Source: Prado023 sp963747335 | Lineage (GTDB): Bacteria > Actinomycetota > Actinomycetes > S36-B12 > CAIYMF01 | DNA: 64,000 bases | NCBI GenBank assembly: GCA_963747335.1 | Contig: CAVVEV010000003.1 | Span: forward strand, 372,001-436,000 | Reading direction: 5' to 3' | Program-made: the position numbers and the translations under genes | In this document: piece after piece, positions 32,539-41,924 of the stretch | Layout: each line of letters opens with the position of its first letter | How positions within the stretch are numbered: the first letter of the stretch is position 1 | The notes under the pieces: generated by a model | What the model was told of the DNA's origin: nothing | The model's input: only the letters and a program-made list of their open reading frames with translations | Database searches by the model: none

Positions 32539-32988
32539 CTACTCGCCGCCGAGGTCCCGCTCGTAGGCGTCGAGCAGCACCTCGGTCGTCCGCTCCTGGA
32601 ACCGGCGGGCCCGGGTGAGCACATCACGGATGGAGCGCGTGATCGCCTCGACGGCGGACGGGTCCCCCGCGTCCCGGCCGACCTCCAGGCGCACGTGGGT
32701 GACGGCGTCGTAGAGCCCGTCACGCTCGGTCGACAGGCGCAACCATCGGCCCATCAGGTGCGGTGCATCGTCACGGATCTGCTCGGTGAATCCCGGCGCG
32801 TCCACGAGGTCGCCGGGTTCCCGGCGGATCGCGTCGGCCAGCTCATCGAGCTGTCGTGCGATCTCCACCCACCACGTTGCGACTCCCCGATGATCCTCGA
32901 GCAGTCGCGTGAGCCGTGACTGGACGTTCGAGAAGGGGGTGACGTGCAGCAGGCTTCCGTCGAGCGTCTCCGGGGTGATGGCCGTCAT
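32539..32988 (-). CDS. Hypothetical protein, helical
   Basis: 149 residues, predicted mostly helical and acidic, with W-W near residue 39 and many Arg/Glu. No family recognised; no signal or membrane segment. ATG 32988 has GGAAGGAG upstream, a strong ribosome site that supports the gene. It converges with the SGNH-like gene (17 bp between stops) and is downstream of ackA on the same strand with 111 bp between. Confidence 0.72.
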   Translation of the reverse strand: MTAITPETLDGSLLHVTPFSNVQSRLTRLLEDHRGVATWWVEIARQLDELADAIRREPGDLVDAPGFTEQIRDDAPHLMGRWLRLSTERDGLYDAVTHVRLEVGRDAGDPSAVEAITRSIRDVLTRARRFQERTTEVLLDAYERDLGGE

Positions 32989-33099
32989 GTGGGGCTCCTT
33001 CCGCGTGCCCCAAGAGTGCGACCGCAGGTGCCTGCCTGTCCATCGACGGTGTCTCCCACTTGCGTCGCAATCACGTCACAGGGAGTCGGCTGGGCGCTG

Positions 33100-34317
33100 C
33101 TACCCCGCGACGGCGGCCGCTGTCTGCCGGGCGATCTCGAGCTCCTCATTGGTCGGTACGACCAGGACCCGGATCGGAGCACCGCGGAACGACAGGTCGA
33201 CGGGCACGGCGCTACCGCGCACCGTGGCGTTGCGCTCGGTGTCGATGGCCACGCCGATCATCTCCAGCCCGGCAATCACGCGGCGGCGGATCTCCGGGTC
33301 GTTCTCCCCGACCCCTGCGGTGAAGACGATCGCGTCGGCGCGTCCCAGGACCGCGAGATAGGCACCGAGGTACTTCTTGATCCGATGGACGTACACGGCC
33401 AGAGCGAGCTCGGCGTCGGCGTCGCCCTCGGCAGCCAGCCGATGGACCTCGCGCAGGTCGTTCTGCCCGCACAGGCCCATCAGGCCGCTCTGCTTGTTGA
33501 GCATGGTGTCGACGTCGGCCGTGGACATGCCGGCAGTGGACATGAGGTGGAACACCAGGGCGGGGTCGATGTCGCCCGACCGGGTGCCCATGACCAGCCC
33601 CTCGAGCGGGGTCAGTCCCATGGAGGTCTCGACGCTGCGACCGCCGCGAACCGCGCAGGCGGACGCACCGTTGCCCAGGTGCAGGGTGACGAGGTCGACG
33701 GAGTCCACCGACTTGCCGAGCACCTCGGCAGCCTTGGCCGTGACGTACTTGTGCGACGTTCCGTGGAAGCCGTAGCGGCGCACCTTGTTCGCCCGAGCGA
33801 CCGTCTGGTCGATGGCATACGTGTAGGCCGCGGCCGGGATGGTGGAGTGGAAGGCGGTGTCGAACACAGCCACGTGGGGGACGTCCGGGAACGCCGCCAT
33901 GGCCGACTCCAGGCCCGCCACGGTCGCCGGGTTGTGCAGCGGTGCCAGCGGGATCAGCTCGCGGATCACGTCGATGACCTCCGTGGTCACCACGGTGGGC
34001 TCGCTGAACTGGTCAGCGCCCTGCACGGCGCGGTGGCCGACCCCCGCGAGCTCACCGACCTCAGCCACCGCCCCTGTGCGCTCGAAGGCCGCGGTCAGGG
34101 CCCGGAAGGCCTCGGCGTGGTCGGCGATCATGGCGGTGGTGCTGGACTCCACGAGGTCTGAATCGGCACCGCCGCGGATGCGGGTGCGGTGCGTGATCGG
34201 CGACTCCTCCTCACCGATCCGCTCGACCAGCCCCGTGGCCCAGACGACCTCGGACTCGGTGTCGACGAGCTGGTACTTCAACGACGACGATCCGGCGTTC
34301 ACGACCAGGACGATCAT
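33100..34317 (-). CDS. ackA: Acetate kinase
   Basis: 405 residues, normal for AckA. Converts acetyl phosphate and ADP into acetate and ATP. Signatures: N-A-G-S-S-S-L-K-Y at the start (about 7-15), G-F-H-G-T-S-H (about 179-185, including catalytic His) and H-L-G-N-G-A-S (about 210), with G-V-G-E-N-D near the end. ATG 34317 overlaps the pta stop by 4 bp (ATGA), so the two enzymes are translationally coupled. Confidence 0.97.
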   Translation of the reverse strand: MIVLVVNAGSSSLKYQLVDTESEVVWATGLVERIGEEESPITHRTRIRGGADSDLVESSTTAMIADHAEAFRALTAAFERTGAVAEVGELAGVGHRAVQGADQFSEPTVVTTEVIDVIRELIPLAPLHNPATVAGLESAMAAFPDVPHVAVFDTAFHSTIPAAAYTYAIDQTVARANKVRRYGFHGTSHKYVTAKAAEVLGKSVDSVDLVTLHLGNGASACAVRGGRSVETSMGLTPLEGLVMGTRSGDIDPALVFHLMSTAGMSTADVDTMLNKQSGLMGLCGQNDLREVHRLAAEGDADAELALAVYVHRIKKYLGAYLAVLGRADAIVFTAGVGENDPEIRRRVIAGLEMIGVAIDTERNATVRGSAVPVDLSFRGAPIRVLVVPTNEELEIARQTAAAVAG

Positions 34318-36419
34318 TGCCCACCCTCCTTCGACGGTCCGGCGTCCGCCTGCTGGGCCTGGACCGCGGTGATCACCACGGTGTTGATGATGTCCTCGAC
34401 GAGGGCCCCGCGCGACAGGTCATTGACCGGCAGGCGCAGGCCCTGCAGCACCGGACCGATCGCCACCGCGTTGGCCGAGCGCTGCACGGCCTTGTAGGTG
34501 TTGTTGCCGGTGTTGAGGTCCGGGAAGATGAAGACCGTCGCGCGCCCCGCGACCGCGGATCCGGGCAGCTTGGACTTCGCCACGGAGGCGTCGACGGCGG
34601 CGTCGTACTGGATCGGGCCCTCGACGAGCAGCTCCGGCGCGCGCTGGCGCACGATCTCGGTGGCCTGGCGCACCTTCTCGACCTCCGCCCCGGATCCCGA
34701 GGACCCGGTCGAGTAGCTGAGCATGGCGATGCGCGGCTCGATGCCGAACCCTGCGGCCGTCTGCGCCGAGGAGATCGCGATGTCGGCCAGCTGCTCGGCG
34801 TTCGGGTCCGGGTTGACCGCGCAGTCGCCGTACACGAGCACGTGGTCCTCCAGCGCCATGAAGAACACGCTGGACACGATCGAGACGCCCGGCGAGGTCT
34901 TGATGATCTGCAGGGCGGGACGGATGGTGTGGGCGGTGGTGTGCGCCGCACCCGAGACCATCCCGTCGGCCAGACCCTTCCAGACCATCATGGTCCCGAA
35001 GTACGACACGTCGGCCACGAGGTCGAAGGCCGCGTCGCGGGCCAGGCCCTTGGACTGGCGCAGCTGGAACAGGTCGTCGGTGAACTCCTCGCGCAGCGGG
35101 TCGGTCTGCGGGTCGATGATCGCCGCCCCGGAGATGTCCAGGCCCAGGACCCGGGCCCGATCGGCCAGCGCGTCCGGGCGTCCGAGGATGGTCAGGTCCA
35201 CCACGTTGCGGCGCAGCAGGCGGTCAGCAGCCTCCAGGATGCGGTCGTCGTCGCCCTCGGGCAGGACGATGTGCTTGCGCTGTGATCGTGCACGCTCGAT
35301 GAGCTGGTGCTCGAACATCATCGGCGTCATGGTCGTGGAGCGGGTCACCTCCACCCGCGCCTCCAGTTCGGCGACGTCGACGTTCTCCTCGAACAGGTTC
35401 AGCGCATCGGTGATCTTGAGGGTGTCCTCGGGAGCGATCGCTGCATGCAGCCCCGAGATGGCGGCCGCGGTCTCGAACGTGTCGAGGTCGGTGAGCAGGA
35501 TCGGCAGTGCCTTGTCCTTGATCCCCTGGGCGAACCTCAGGATCGTCGGGTCAGGCGCCAGACCCCCGGTCAGCAACAGCCCGGAGACCGCGGGGATCGC
35601 GTCGGACTGCCGCGTTGCGAAGGCGGCCATCTGCACGTCAGAGCGGTCGCCGGGGGTCACCACCAGGGTTCCGTCGCGCAGCCGGTCCATCAACCGCGGC
35701 ACGCTCATCGCCGCGACCTTCACGTCCGGCACGGCCCGACCGAGGTCCTCCTCCGTGCCCGCGATCATCCGGGCGCCAGTGGCCAGCCCGATCTCGCGGA
35801 TGGTCGGCCAGCCCAGCGATGGTGTGTCGGGAAGGAGCCACACGGGGACGGAGCTGTCCTTGACGGCGTCGGACATCGCCTGCGCGTCTGCCGGGAGCAC
35901 CCGGTTGACGAACGCGCCGATGGTCGGGACTCCGCGATCAGCGAGCCCGTCGATGGCCGCCGTGAGGGCCGCATTCACCTGGTCGGGACGGTGCTCGGCC
36001 GAGGACAGGCAGATCAGGGCCGTCGCGCCGAGGTTGGAGGCGATCTCGGCGTTCAGTGCGAACTGGAACGCCTTGGACGCGCCCTGGTAGTCCGTTCCCT
36101 CCACGACCACGAAGTCGCAGCGTGAGGCCAGGGCCTGGAACCGCTCGATGATCCGGGAGACCAGGGCCGGGTCGACATGGGCGCCGCCGAAGTCACGCGT
36201 GTCCCGCCCGGTCACCCCGTAGGACTCGTCGTAGGTCTGGTCGAGTCGGTAGCGGGAGCGCATGAGCTCGATCTGGCTGTCGAGCCGATCCTCGAACCGG
36301 ATCACGGGGCGGAAGAATCCCACCCGGGTCACCCGGCGGGTCAGGGTCTCCATGAGCCCGATGGCGACGACGGACTTGCCGCTGGCTGCTTCGACGGAGG
36401 TGAGGTAGAAGGCGCGCAC
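34314..36419 (-). CDS. pta: Phosphate acetyltransferase, long form
   Basis: 701 residues. Makes acetyl phosphate from acetyl-CoA. Three parts: an N-terminal BioD-like P-loop region (S-V-E-A-A-S-G-K-S, about 7-15), a central DRTGG domain, and the C-terminal catalytic PTA/PTB domain from about residue 370. GTG 36419 gives V-R-A-F-Y-L-T-S, matching family starts; the longer frame to 36578 runs through the end of the next gene and was rejected. Together with ackA it provides substrate-level ATP. Confidence 0.95.
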   Translation of the reverse strand: MRAFYLTSVEAASGKSVVAIGLMETLTRRVTRVGFFRPVIRFEDRLDSQIELMRSRYRLDQTYDESYGVTGRDTRDFGGAHVDPALVSRIIERFQALASRCDFVVVEGTDYQGASKAFQFALNAEIASNLGATALICLSSAEHRPDQVNAALTAAIDGLADRGVPTIGAFVNRVLPADAQAMSDAVKDSSVPVWLLPDTPSLGWPTIREIGLATGARMIAGTEEDLGRAVPDVKVAAMSVPRLMDRLRDGTLVVTPGDRSDVQMAAFATRQSDAIPAVSGLLLTGGLAPDPTILRFAQGIKDKALPILLTDLDTFETAAAISGLHAAIAPEDTLKITDALNLFEENVDVAELEARVEVTRSTTMTPMMFEHQLIERARSQRKHIVLPEGDDDRILEAADRLLRRNVVDLTILGRPDALADRARVLGLDISGAAIIDPQTDPLREEFTDDLFQLRQSKGLARDAAFDLVADVSYFGTMMVWKGLADGMVSGAAHTTAHTIRPALQIIKTSPGVSIVSSVFFMALEDHVLVYGDCAVNPDPNAEQLADIAISSAQTAAGFGIEPRIAMLSYSTGSSGSGAEVEKVRQATEIVRQRAPELLVEGPIQYDAAVDASVAKSKLPGSAVAGRATVFIFPDLNTGNNTYKAVQRSANAVAIGPVLQGLRLPVNDLSRGALVEDIINTVVITAVQAQQADAGPSKEGGQ

Positions 36420-36475
36420 GGGCGCAATCCTGTCAGGCAGGCTCGACCGTTGCCTGCCGGTCGACCGGGGCGCTG

Positions 36476-38623
36476 CTACCCCACGCCGTTGAGCTCGTTG
36501 ACCACCCGGAACAGGTCTCCGCGGTCGTACCAGTTCACCGCGATCATCGACGGAGTCCGGCCGCGCACGATCTCGCACTCGTCGATCCGGGGCTTGAGCA
36601 CGTCATAGGCATTGACCTCCTCGGCGCTGGAGATCAGCCTCGAGAAGCTGGCGAGCCAGTGGTTCACCGAGACCAACGGGCTGTCGGGCTGCCCGCGCTT
36701 GAGCGAGCAGTCGAAGTCCGCCGCGCTGTCGAACGTGTACTCCGTGTCCTGGACGAGGTCGAAGCCCTGGTGCAGGTACGGGTACGCATCGCCGCCACCC
36801 TCGTTCTCCATGAGGACCAGGAGTCGCTTGTTCGACGCGATCATCTCGCGCAGGGTGGGCCACTCGGCGCCGTCCGGGTGAACGTAGGCTTTGTCAGCCA
36901 GGCCGGCCTTCTCGAGCACCGCTGCAGTGTCGGCGGGCGTGACAGTGTCCTGGATGAACAGGACGATGACCTCGCGTGGGTGCGCGTCCATCCAGCTGTT
37001 GAGGCGCTGCATCGTCGGGGTCATGGGCTCGGAGCCGATCTCGCAGACGGTGTGACAGAAGTACGGCTCGGGTGGACCCACCGACTCACTGCGACGCACG
37101 CGGTCGATCGTGCGCCGGATGGAGCTGACCACGTCGGCTCCATAGGTCTCGGTGAGCTCGGCCTCAGCGGCGGCCACCGACTTCTCCGAGGTCAGCGCTC
37201 CCCCGTCAGCGGTGGGCTCGCCGTACCAGGTGTCCACGAGCAGCCCCCGGATGCCGTCATCGAGTGACTCGACCATGTCCTTGGGCTGCTCGGCGAGGAA
37301 CCACGTGCCGTCCGCGATCGACATGGAGTTGTGCGAGGCGGGGATGACGACCTGGTCGAAGGGCACGTCGCACAGGGAGTCCGAGCCGTTGCAGGCGGTG
37401 GTGTTCACCGCCGATGCGGTCTGCAGGTCGTCGTCCTGCGGCAGGTTTCCCGGGATGATCAGCGCTGCCAGCACGAGTAGCCCCACCCCTGCGGCCGCGA
37501 CCGGGATCAGCCAGCGGATCACTGAGCGGCGCCGCTGCGGCTGCGGGTCGGTGCTGGCCAGGGCCGAGGCTCTCTCCCTCTCGTCCTCGAGACGTGAGCG
37601 CTCGGCGACGATGTCGAGCTCGGCGACCCCATAGATCAGCACGGCCAGGCCAGCCGCCACGGCGACGACCTGGGAGCTGATCGTCGGGAAGAGGACGATC
37701 AGCAGGCCGACGGCGATCACGGCGATCGCCCTGGCCACCGCCCAGCCGGTCGCCTCCGGGCGACGGGTGGCCACGCCCAGTGCGGACCGGGCGTGCTCGC
37801 CGACATCGACCTGGGGCAGCAGCGCCCCTGCTGAGGCCACGAGCAGCCCGCCGACCACACCGATGGCGATGAACCGCACGGACAACGGTTGGCTGAACGC
37901 GGCCAGGGAGGCGCTGACCACCGCACCCTGCAGCGTTGAGTCGTCCATGACCAGGGCCGCGATGTTCATGCCGAGGACCACCAGACCCAGGAAGCCGGCC
38001 GCGACCAGCAACGACCAGCCGAGTCGGACGATTGCCACGCGCCGCCTGGGCGCGAGCCAGATGCCCGCGGCGATCAGGACCAGGGACAGCGTCGGCACCA
38101 CCCAGGCGAGGGTCTCGATGGCCTGGACCACCGGGATGATCTGGCTGGCGATCCCCTCCTGGCCCCCGACCTCCGCCAGGGTGACGTTGAGGTCCTTCGG
38201 GATCACCTCGGCGGCCTGGGGCACGAACTTCTCCAGGGCGGTGGTGGCGGTCGCGCCCAGGTCGGCCAGCTTCAGAACGGCCGAGTCGCTGCCCTCCTGT
38301 GTCATGGCCGAGTGGAACTCCCTGATGGCCGGGGTGAACACGCCGTCGAGGACCGGGCTCCCCGCGATGGCGGCCGCCCCCGCAGCGATCGCCGGCTCGA
38401 CCGCGATGAGGTCCGGCTGGGCGTCGAGTGCGGCCACAGCGACGGCCTGACCGATCCCGGTCTTGACGGCCACGTCCTGGCGAACCTCGTTGGCCAGGCT
38501 GGCGAAGTTGCTGCCGTTGACCACCGCGGCGTTCAGCCAGCCGGTGATCCCGGTGAGGAACAGCCCGATCGCCCCGAGGGCGAGCAGCACCTTCGACCAG
38601 GTACTGCTGCGCGGCGTGCTCAT
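36476..38623 (-). CDS. Membrane-anchored phosphatidylinositol phospholipase C-like protein
   Basis: 715 residues. The N-terminal half has a first helix (about 12-32), an extracytoplasmic segment, then clusters of helices between about 165 and 400. The C-terminal half from about 410 is a PLC-X-like TIM barrel on the outer side, with I-P-A-S-H-N-S (about 435, first catalytic His) and F-C-H-T-V-C (about 521, second His); R-G-L-L-V-D-T-W-Y lies between. Disulphide-type cysteines fit an extracytoplasmic domain. The combination is unusual. Substrate is unknown; a phosphodiester such as a phosphoinositide or phospholipid is likely. GGAGG precedes ATG 38623. Confidence 0.75.
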   Translation of the reverse strand: MSTPRSSTWSKVLLALGAIGLFLTGITGWLNAAVVNGSNFASLANEVRQDVAVKTGIGQAVAVAALDAQPDLIAVEPAIAAGAAAIAGSPVLDGVFTPAIREFHSAMTQEGSDSAVLKLADLGATATTALEKFVPQAAEVIPKDLNVTLAEVGGQEGIASQIIPVVQAIETLAWVVPTLSLVLIAAGIWLAPRRRVAIVRLGWSLLVAAGFLGLVVLGMNIAALVMDDSTLQGAVVSASLAAFSQPLSVRFIAIGVVGGLLVASAGALLPQVDVGEHARSALGVATRRPEATGWAVARAIAVIAVGLLIVLFPTISSQVVAVAAGLAVLIYGVAELDIVAERSRLEDERERASALASTDPQPQRRRSVIRWLIPVAAAGVGLLVLAALIIPGNLPQDDDLQTASAVNTTACNGSDSLCDVPFDQVVIPASHNSMSIADGTWFLAEQPKDMVESLDDGIRGLLVDTWYGEPTADGGALTSEKSVAAAEAELTETYGADVVSSIRRTIDRVRRSESVGPPEPYFCHTVCEIGSEPMTPTMQRLNSWMDAHPREVIVLFIQDTVTPADTAAVLEKAGLADKAYVHPDGAEWPTLREMIASNKRLLVLMENEGGGDAYPYLHQGFDLVQDTEYTFDSAADFDCSLKRGQPDSPLVSVNHWLASFSRLISSAEEVNAYDVLKPRIDECEIVRGRTPSMIAVNWYDRGDLFRVVNELNGVG

Positions 38624-38696
38624 GTGTGCCTCCGAGGGTTGGTGGGGCGATAGTAGTGCCGCATCAGGGTGACGACCACGGATGCGGGCCGGGCCG

Positions 38697-39491
38697 TCAG
38701 CCCCGTGGCCGTAGGCAGTGCAGGGCGATGGCGCTCGCGGCGGCCACGTTCAGGGAGTCGACTCCCTCCGACATCGGGATCCGCACGCGACGGTCAGCAC
38801 ACGCCGCCCACTCCTCGGGGAGCCCGTCGCCCTCCGTGCCGAGCAGCACCGCGCGCCGGTCCGGGCCGGGCTCGACATCGTCGACGTCGAGGGCATCGGG
38901 GGCTGGAGTCAGTGCGAGCGTGGTGAATCCGGCCAGGTCCGCCAGGGGGTCGGGGCCGGTGCGCGTCCAGGGGACCGCGAGGACCGTTCCCATCGACACC
39001 TTCACGGACCTGCGGTACAGCGGATCGGCGCACCCCGGGCTGACCAGGACGGCATCAGCGCCGAGAGCCGCGCAGTTGCGGAAGACGGCCCCGACGTTCG
39101 TGTGGTCCACCAGATCGACGAGCACGACCACGAAGCGCGCGTGGGCAAGGAGTTCCACCGGTGCCGGGAGGGCTCGGCGTTCGAAGGAGGCCAGGGCGCC
39201 GCGGTGCACCCGGTAGCCGGTGACCGCGCGGAGCACCTCCGGGGTGGCAGTGAGGATCTGGGCTCCGCTTCCCTCCAGGCTGCCTGCGAGGTGGGGCAGC
39301 CACTTCGGCTCCGTGAGCACCGAGCGCGGCCGATATCCCGCCGCGAGGGCGCGGAGGATGACCTTGGCGCCCTCGGCGATGAAGAGGCCCTCCGCAGGCT
39401 CCCGGAGCGATCGCGCGGCCACATCGGTGAGGCCGGTGAAGTCGCGGACCCGGGGGTCGTCGGGGTCCGCGACTTCACCCGGGTCGAGCAC
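38697..39491 (-). CDS. TrmH/SpoU family RNA 2'-O-methyltransferase
   Basis: 264 residues. N-terminal substrate-binding region (A-E-G-A-K-V-I), then a SPOUT domain with motif 1 N-V-G-A-V-F-R-N (about 133-140), motif 2 L-L-G-T-E-G-D-G-L (about 218) and motif 3 I-P-M-S-E-G-V-D-S-L-N-V-A-A-A (about 238-252). Probably methylates rRNA or tRNA ribose using S-adenosylmethionine. GTG 39491 begins 6 nt after the SPFH gene stop. The first 20 codons contain a perfect 16-bp inverted repeat. Confidence 0.9.
   Translation of the reverse strand: MLDPGEVADPDDPRVRDFTGLTDVAARSLREPAEGLFIAEGAKVILRALAAGYRPRSVLTEPKWLPHLAGSLEGSGAQILTATPEVLRAVTGYRVHRGALASFERRALPAPVELLAHARFVVVLVDLVDHTNVGAVFRNCAALGADAVLVSPGCADPLYRRSVKVSMGTVLAVPWTRTGPDPLADLAGFTTLALTPAPDALDVDDVEPGPDRRAVLLGTEGDGLPEEWAACADRRVRIPMSEGVDSLNVAAASAIALHCLRPRG
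39436..39478 (-). repeat. Perfect 16-bp inverted repeat at the start of the methyltransferase gene
   Basis: Arms 39436-39451 and 39463-39478 are exact reverse complements with an 11-nt loop. In the mRNA the hairpin would begin about 14 nt after the start codon and lie about 20 nt past the SPFH stop. The encoded residues (D-P-D-D-P-R-V-R-D) match the family, so it lies in true coding sequence. Confidence 0.8.
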
Positions 39492-39497
39492 CGGAGG

Positions 39498-40493
39498 TCA
39501 GGCGGTGGCAGGGGGCTCGGGCGCGGGTGCCTCATCGACGATGTCGGCGTCCACGATGTCGTCCGGGGCATCGGGGGTCGGCTGCGCTGAGGCGGTCGGC
39601 CCTGCGGGTGCGCTCTGTCCTCCGCCAGGACCGGGAGCGAAGGCGCGGCTGACCGCCCCCAACGCCCCGGAGAGCTCCGCCGGGATCACGAACACCTTGT
39701 TCGCCGTCCCCTGGGCCAACAGGGGCAGGGACTGCAGGTACTGGTAGGCCATCACCTGGTCGGTGGCGTGACCGGAGTTGATCGCGTTGAACACCTTCGC
39801 GATCGCCTCGGCCTCACCCTGGGCTCGCAGCACCTGCGCCTGTGCCTGCCCCTCGGCCTTGAGGATCGCCGCTGTGCGACCACCCTCAGCCTCGAGGATC
39901 GCCGCCTGCTTGGAGCCCTCCGCCGACAGGATGGCCGCGCGCTTGTCGCGGTCGGCGCGCATCTGCTTCTCCATCGACTGCTGCACGCTGGCCGGCGGGT
40001 CGATGGCCTTGAGCTCGACTCGGTTCACCCGGATGCCCCACTTGCCGGTGGCCTCGTCGAGGACTCCGCGCAGCTGCGCGTTGATGTTGTCGCGGCTGGT
40101 CAGGGTCTCCTCGAGGTCCAGGGACCCGACCACGTTGCGCAGCGTGGTGACGGTCAGCTGCTCGACGCCCTGCAGGTAGCTCTGGATCTCGTAGGTGGCG
40201 GCCTTGGCGTCGGTGACCTGGAAGTAGATGACCGAGTCGATGCTCACCACGAGGTTGTCGGAGGTGATCACCGGTTGCGGGGCGAACGAGACCACCTGCT
40301 CACGCAGGTCGATCAGGGGCCGCAGGCGGTCGATGAACGGGATGATGATGGTCAGCCCTGGATCCAGGGTCCGTTGGTAGCGCCCGAGCCGTTCCACGAT
40401 CCCGGCCTGCGCCTGCGGGATGATCTTGATGGTGCTGAAGACGATGAGCATGGCGATCAGGACCAGCACGCCGGCAATGATGAGGCTCTCCAC
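39498..40493 (-). CDS. SPFH/stomatin-like membrane protein (QmcA type)
   Basis: 331 residues. One N-terminal transmembrane helix (residues 2-22), then a Band-7/SPFH domain (I-I-P-Q-A-Q-A-G-I-V-E-R-L-G-R-Y-Q-R-T-L-D-P-G) and a long Ala/Glu coiled coil with repeated A-I-L-x-A-E-G units (about 190-230), as in QmcA/stomatin scaffolds that form ring oligomers in the membrane. A Pro/Ala-rich acidic tail ends it. GTG 40493 has AGGGAGAG upstream; the longer frame was rejected. It is downstream of and co-directional with NfeD, the usual partner. Confidence 0.92.
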   Translation of the reverse strand: MESLIIAGVLVLIAMLIVFSTIKIIPQAQAGIVERLGRYQRTLDPGLTIIIPFIDRLRPLIDLREQVVSFAPQPVITSDNLVVSIDSVIYFQVTDAKAATYEIQSYLQGVEQLTVTTLRNVVGSLDLEETLTSRDNINAQLRGVLDEATGKWGIRVNRVELKAIDPPASVQQSMEKQMRADRDKRAAILSAEGSKQAAILEAEGGRTAAILKAEGQAQAQVLRAQGEAEAIAKVFNAINSGHATDQVMAYQYLQSLPLLAQGTANKVFVIPAELSGALGAVSRAFAPGPGGGQSAPAGPTASAQPTPDAPDDIVDADIVDEAPAPEPPATA

Positions 40494-40548
40494 GGTTCTC
40501 TCCCTGTTTCGTGCGCTTGTGTGACGTGCGGGTCCCCGCGACCGCCAG

Positions 40549-40980
40549 CTACCCGACCACGGCGGTGGCTCCATCGATCTCGAAGACGGCGACCTTCTCC
40601 CCCGGCTCGAACCGTGCGTCCTCGTCGAGGGTGCGTGCCGACCAGATCTCGCCCGCCAGCTTGATCCGTCCGTTGCTGGCGTCAACTGCCTCGAGGACCA
40701 CGGCCTGGGTGCCGATCAGGGCGGCAGTCCCGGATCGCTCCAGCGGTGCCTGGTAGACGTGCTTGCGCGCGATGGGCCGGACGAAGGCGATGAGGGCCAC
40801 GCTGACCAGGCTGAACACGGCCGCCGAGCCCACGACCCCTGCGCCGAGGGCTGCAGCCAGCGACGCGGCCAGCGCCCCACCCGCGAACATGATGAGCAGC
40901 AGTCCCGCGGACGCCGCCTCAGCCCCGGCAAGGACCAGGGCGACGATCAACCAGACGATCCATGCGTCCCCTGCATCCAC
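40549..40980 (-). CDS. NfeD family membrane protein
   Basis: 143 residues. Two to three transmembrane helices up to about residue 70, then a C-terminal OB-fold of the short NfeD type (L-I-G-T-Q-A-V-V-L ... G-R-I-K-L-A-G-E-I-W-S-A-R, about 88-117). NfeD proteins work with SPFH partners, which follows 55 nt downstream here, in membrane quality control. GTG 40980 has CTGGAG upstream. Confidence 0.9.
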   Translation of the reverse strand: MDAGDAWIVWLIVALVLAGAEAASAGLLLIMFAGGALAASLAAALGAGVVGSAAVFSLVSVALIAFVRPIARKHVYQAPLERSGTAALIGTQAVVLEAVDASNGRIKLAGEIWSARTLDEDARFEPGEKVAVFEIDGATAVVG

Positions 40981-40989
40981 TGCTCCAGA

Positions 40990-41862
40990 CTAGTCGCTCG
41001 CGCCCGATCCGTCCCTTTCCGACGTGGTGTCCGGCTCGAGCACCTCGCGACCCCTGCGCCCGCGCGCCACGGACTCGGCAGGCACGGCCCGGGCCCAGTA
41101 CCGCCCGCGGACCCGCCCGCTTCGCAGTCGGGTGCCGAAGGTCTCGCTGAGGTTGCGGCCGGTCACCACCTCGTGGATGGGCCCTGCGGTGACGACCCGG
41201 CCCCCGCGCAGCAGCAGGGCGTGCGTGAACCCGGCGGGGATCTCCTCGACATGGTGGGTCACCAGGACCTGCGCCGGTGCCCAGCGGTCGGTGGCGATCC
41301 CTGCCAGGCGGGTCACCAGGTCCTCGCGTGCGCCCAGGTCGAGCCCCGCGGCCGGCTCGTCGAGCAGGAGCAGCTCGGGGTCGGTCATCAGCGCCCGGGC
41401 GATCTGCACGCGCTTGCGCTCCCCCTCCGAGAGCGTGCCGAACAGGCGATCAGCCAGGGAATCGGCCCCGACCAGTTCCAGGACGCCGAGTGCACGCGCG
41501 GTGTCCGGGTCCTCGTAGTCCTCGAGGCCCCGGCCGGTGACTGCCCATGCGGCGGTGACCACGACGTCGCGGACGAGCTCGTCGGCGGGGATGCGCTCAG
41601 CCAGGATCGCGCTGGCCAGCCCGATCCGGGGACGCAGGTCGAAGACATCGACCGACCCGAGGGTCTCTCCCAGCACTTCGACCCGCCCCGATGTGGGGTG
41701 GATCTGGGCCCCGGCCAGCTGCAGGATCGTGGTCTTGCCCGCACCGTTCGGTCCCAGGACCACCCAGCGCTGCTCCTCGGTGACGGTCCAGTCGAGGCGG
41801 TCGACGATCGGGCGTCCTGCGCGCAGGACGGTCACGTCGCGGAAGTTCAGCACCTCGACCAC
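40990..41862 (-). CDS. ABC transporter ATP-binding protein (stand-alone)
   Basis: 290 residues. Walker A G-P-N-G-A-G-K-T-T (about 37-45), signature L-S-E-G-E-R-K-R-V (about 143; a variant of LSGGQ), Walker B L-L-L-L-D-E-P-A-A-G (about 163-172) and switch H-H. No permease is adjacent, and the C terminus is a 50-residue charged tail. It may be a soluble ABC ATPase or use a distant permease. GTG 41862 is chosen because TAGGGT lies 6 nt before it; GTG 41868 would leave no gap. Confidence 0.85.
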   Translation of the reverse strand: MVEVLNFRDVTVLRAGRPIVDRLDWTVTEEQRWVVLGPNGAGKTTILQLAGAQIHPTSGRVEVLGETLGSVDVFDLRPRIGLASAILAERIPADELVRDVVVTAAWAVTGRGLEDYEDPDTARALGVLELVGADSLADRLFGTLSEGERKRVQIARALMTDPELLLLDEPAAGLDLGAREDLVTRLAGIATDRWAPAQVLVTHHVEEIPAGFTHALLLRGGRVVTAGPIHEVVTGRNLSETFGTRLRSGRVRGRYWARAVPAESVARGRRGREVLEPDTTSERDGSGASD

Positions 41863-41868
41863 GCGCAC

Positions 41869-41917
41869 ACCCTACCCGCGTGCAACGGGGGCACTGGGCT
41901 GCGTCGTGGCCTACCCT
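41869..41917. promoter_or_regulatory. Divergent leaderless promoters
   Basis: TAGGGT (41869-41874, minus strand) lies 6 nt before the ABC gene start 41862, and TACCCT (41912-41917, plus strand) lies 7 nt before the GTG at 41925. Both genes lack a Shine-Dalgarno. The two -10 boxes face away from each other within a 62-bp gap, so the promoters overlap. Confidence 0.6.
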
Positions 41918-41924
41918 CCTGCAG

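Noticed and set aside
34317..36125. Plus-strand frames of 322, 455 and 272 codons opposite pta
   Set aside because: Shadow frames; pta-ackA is fully supported on the minus strand.
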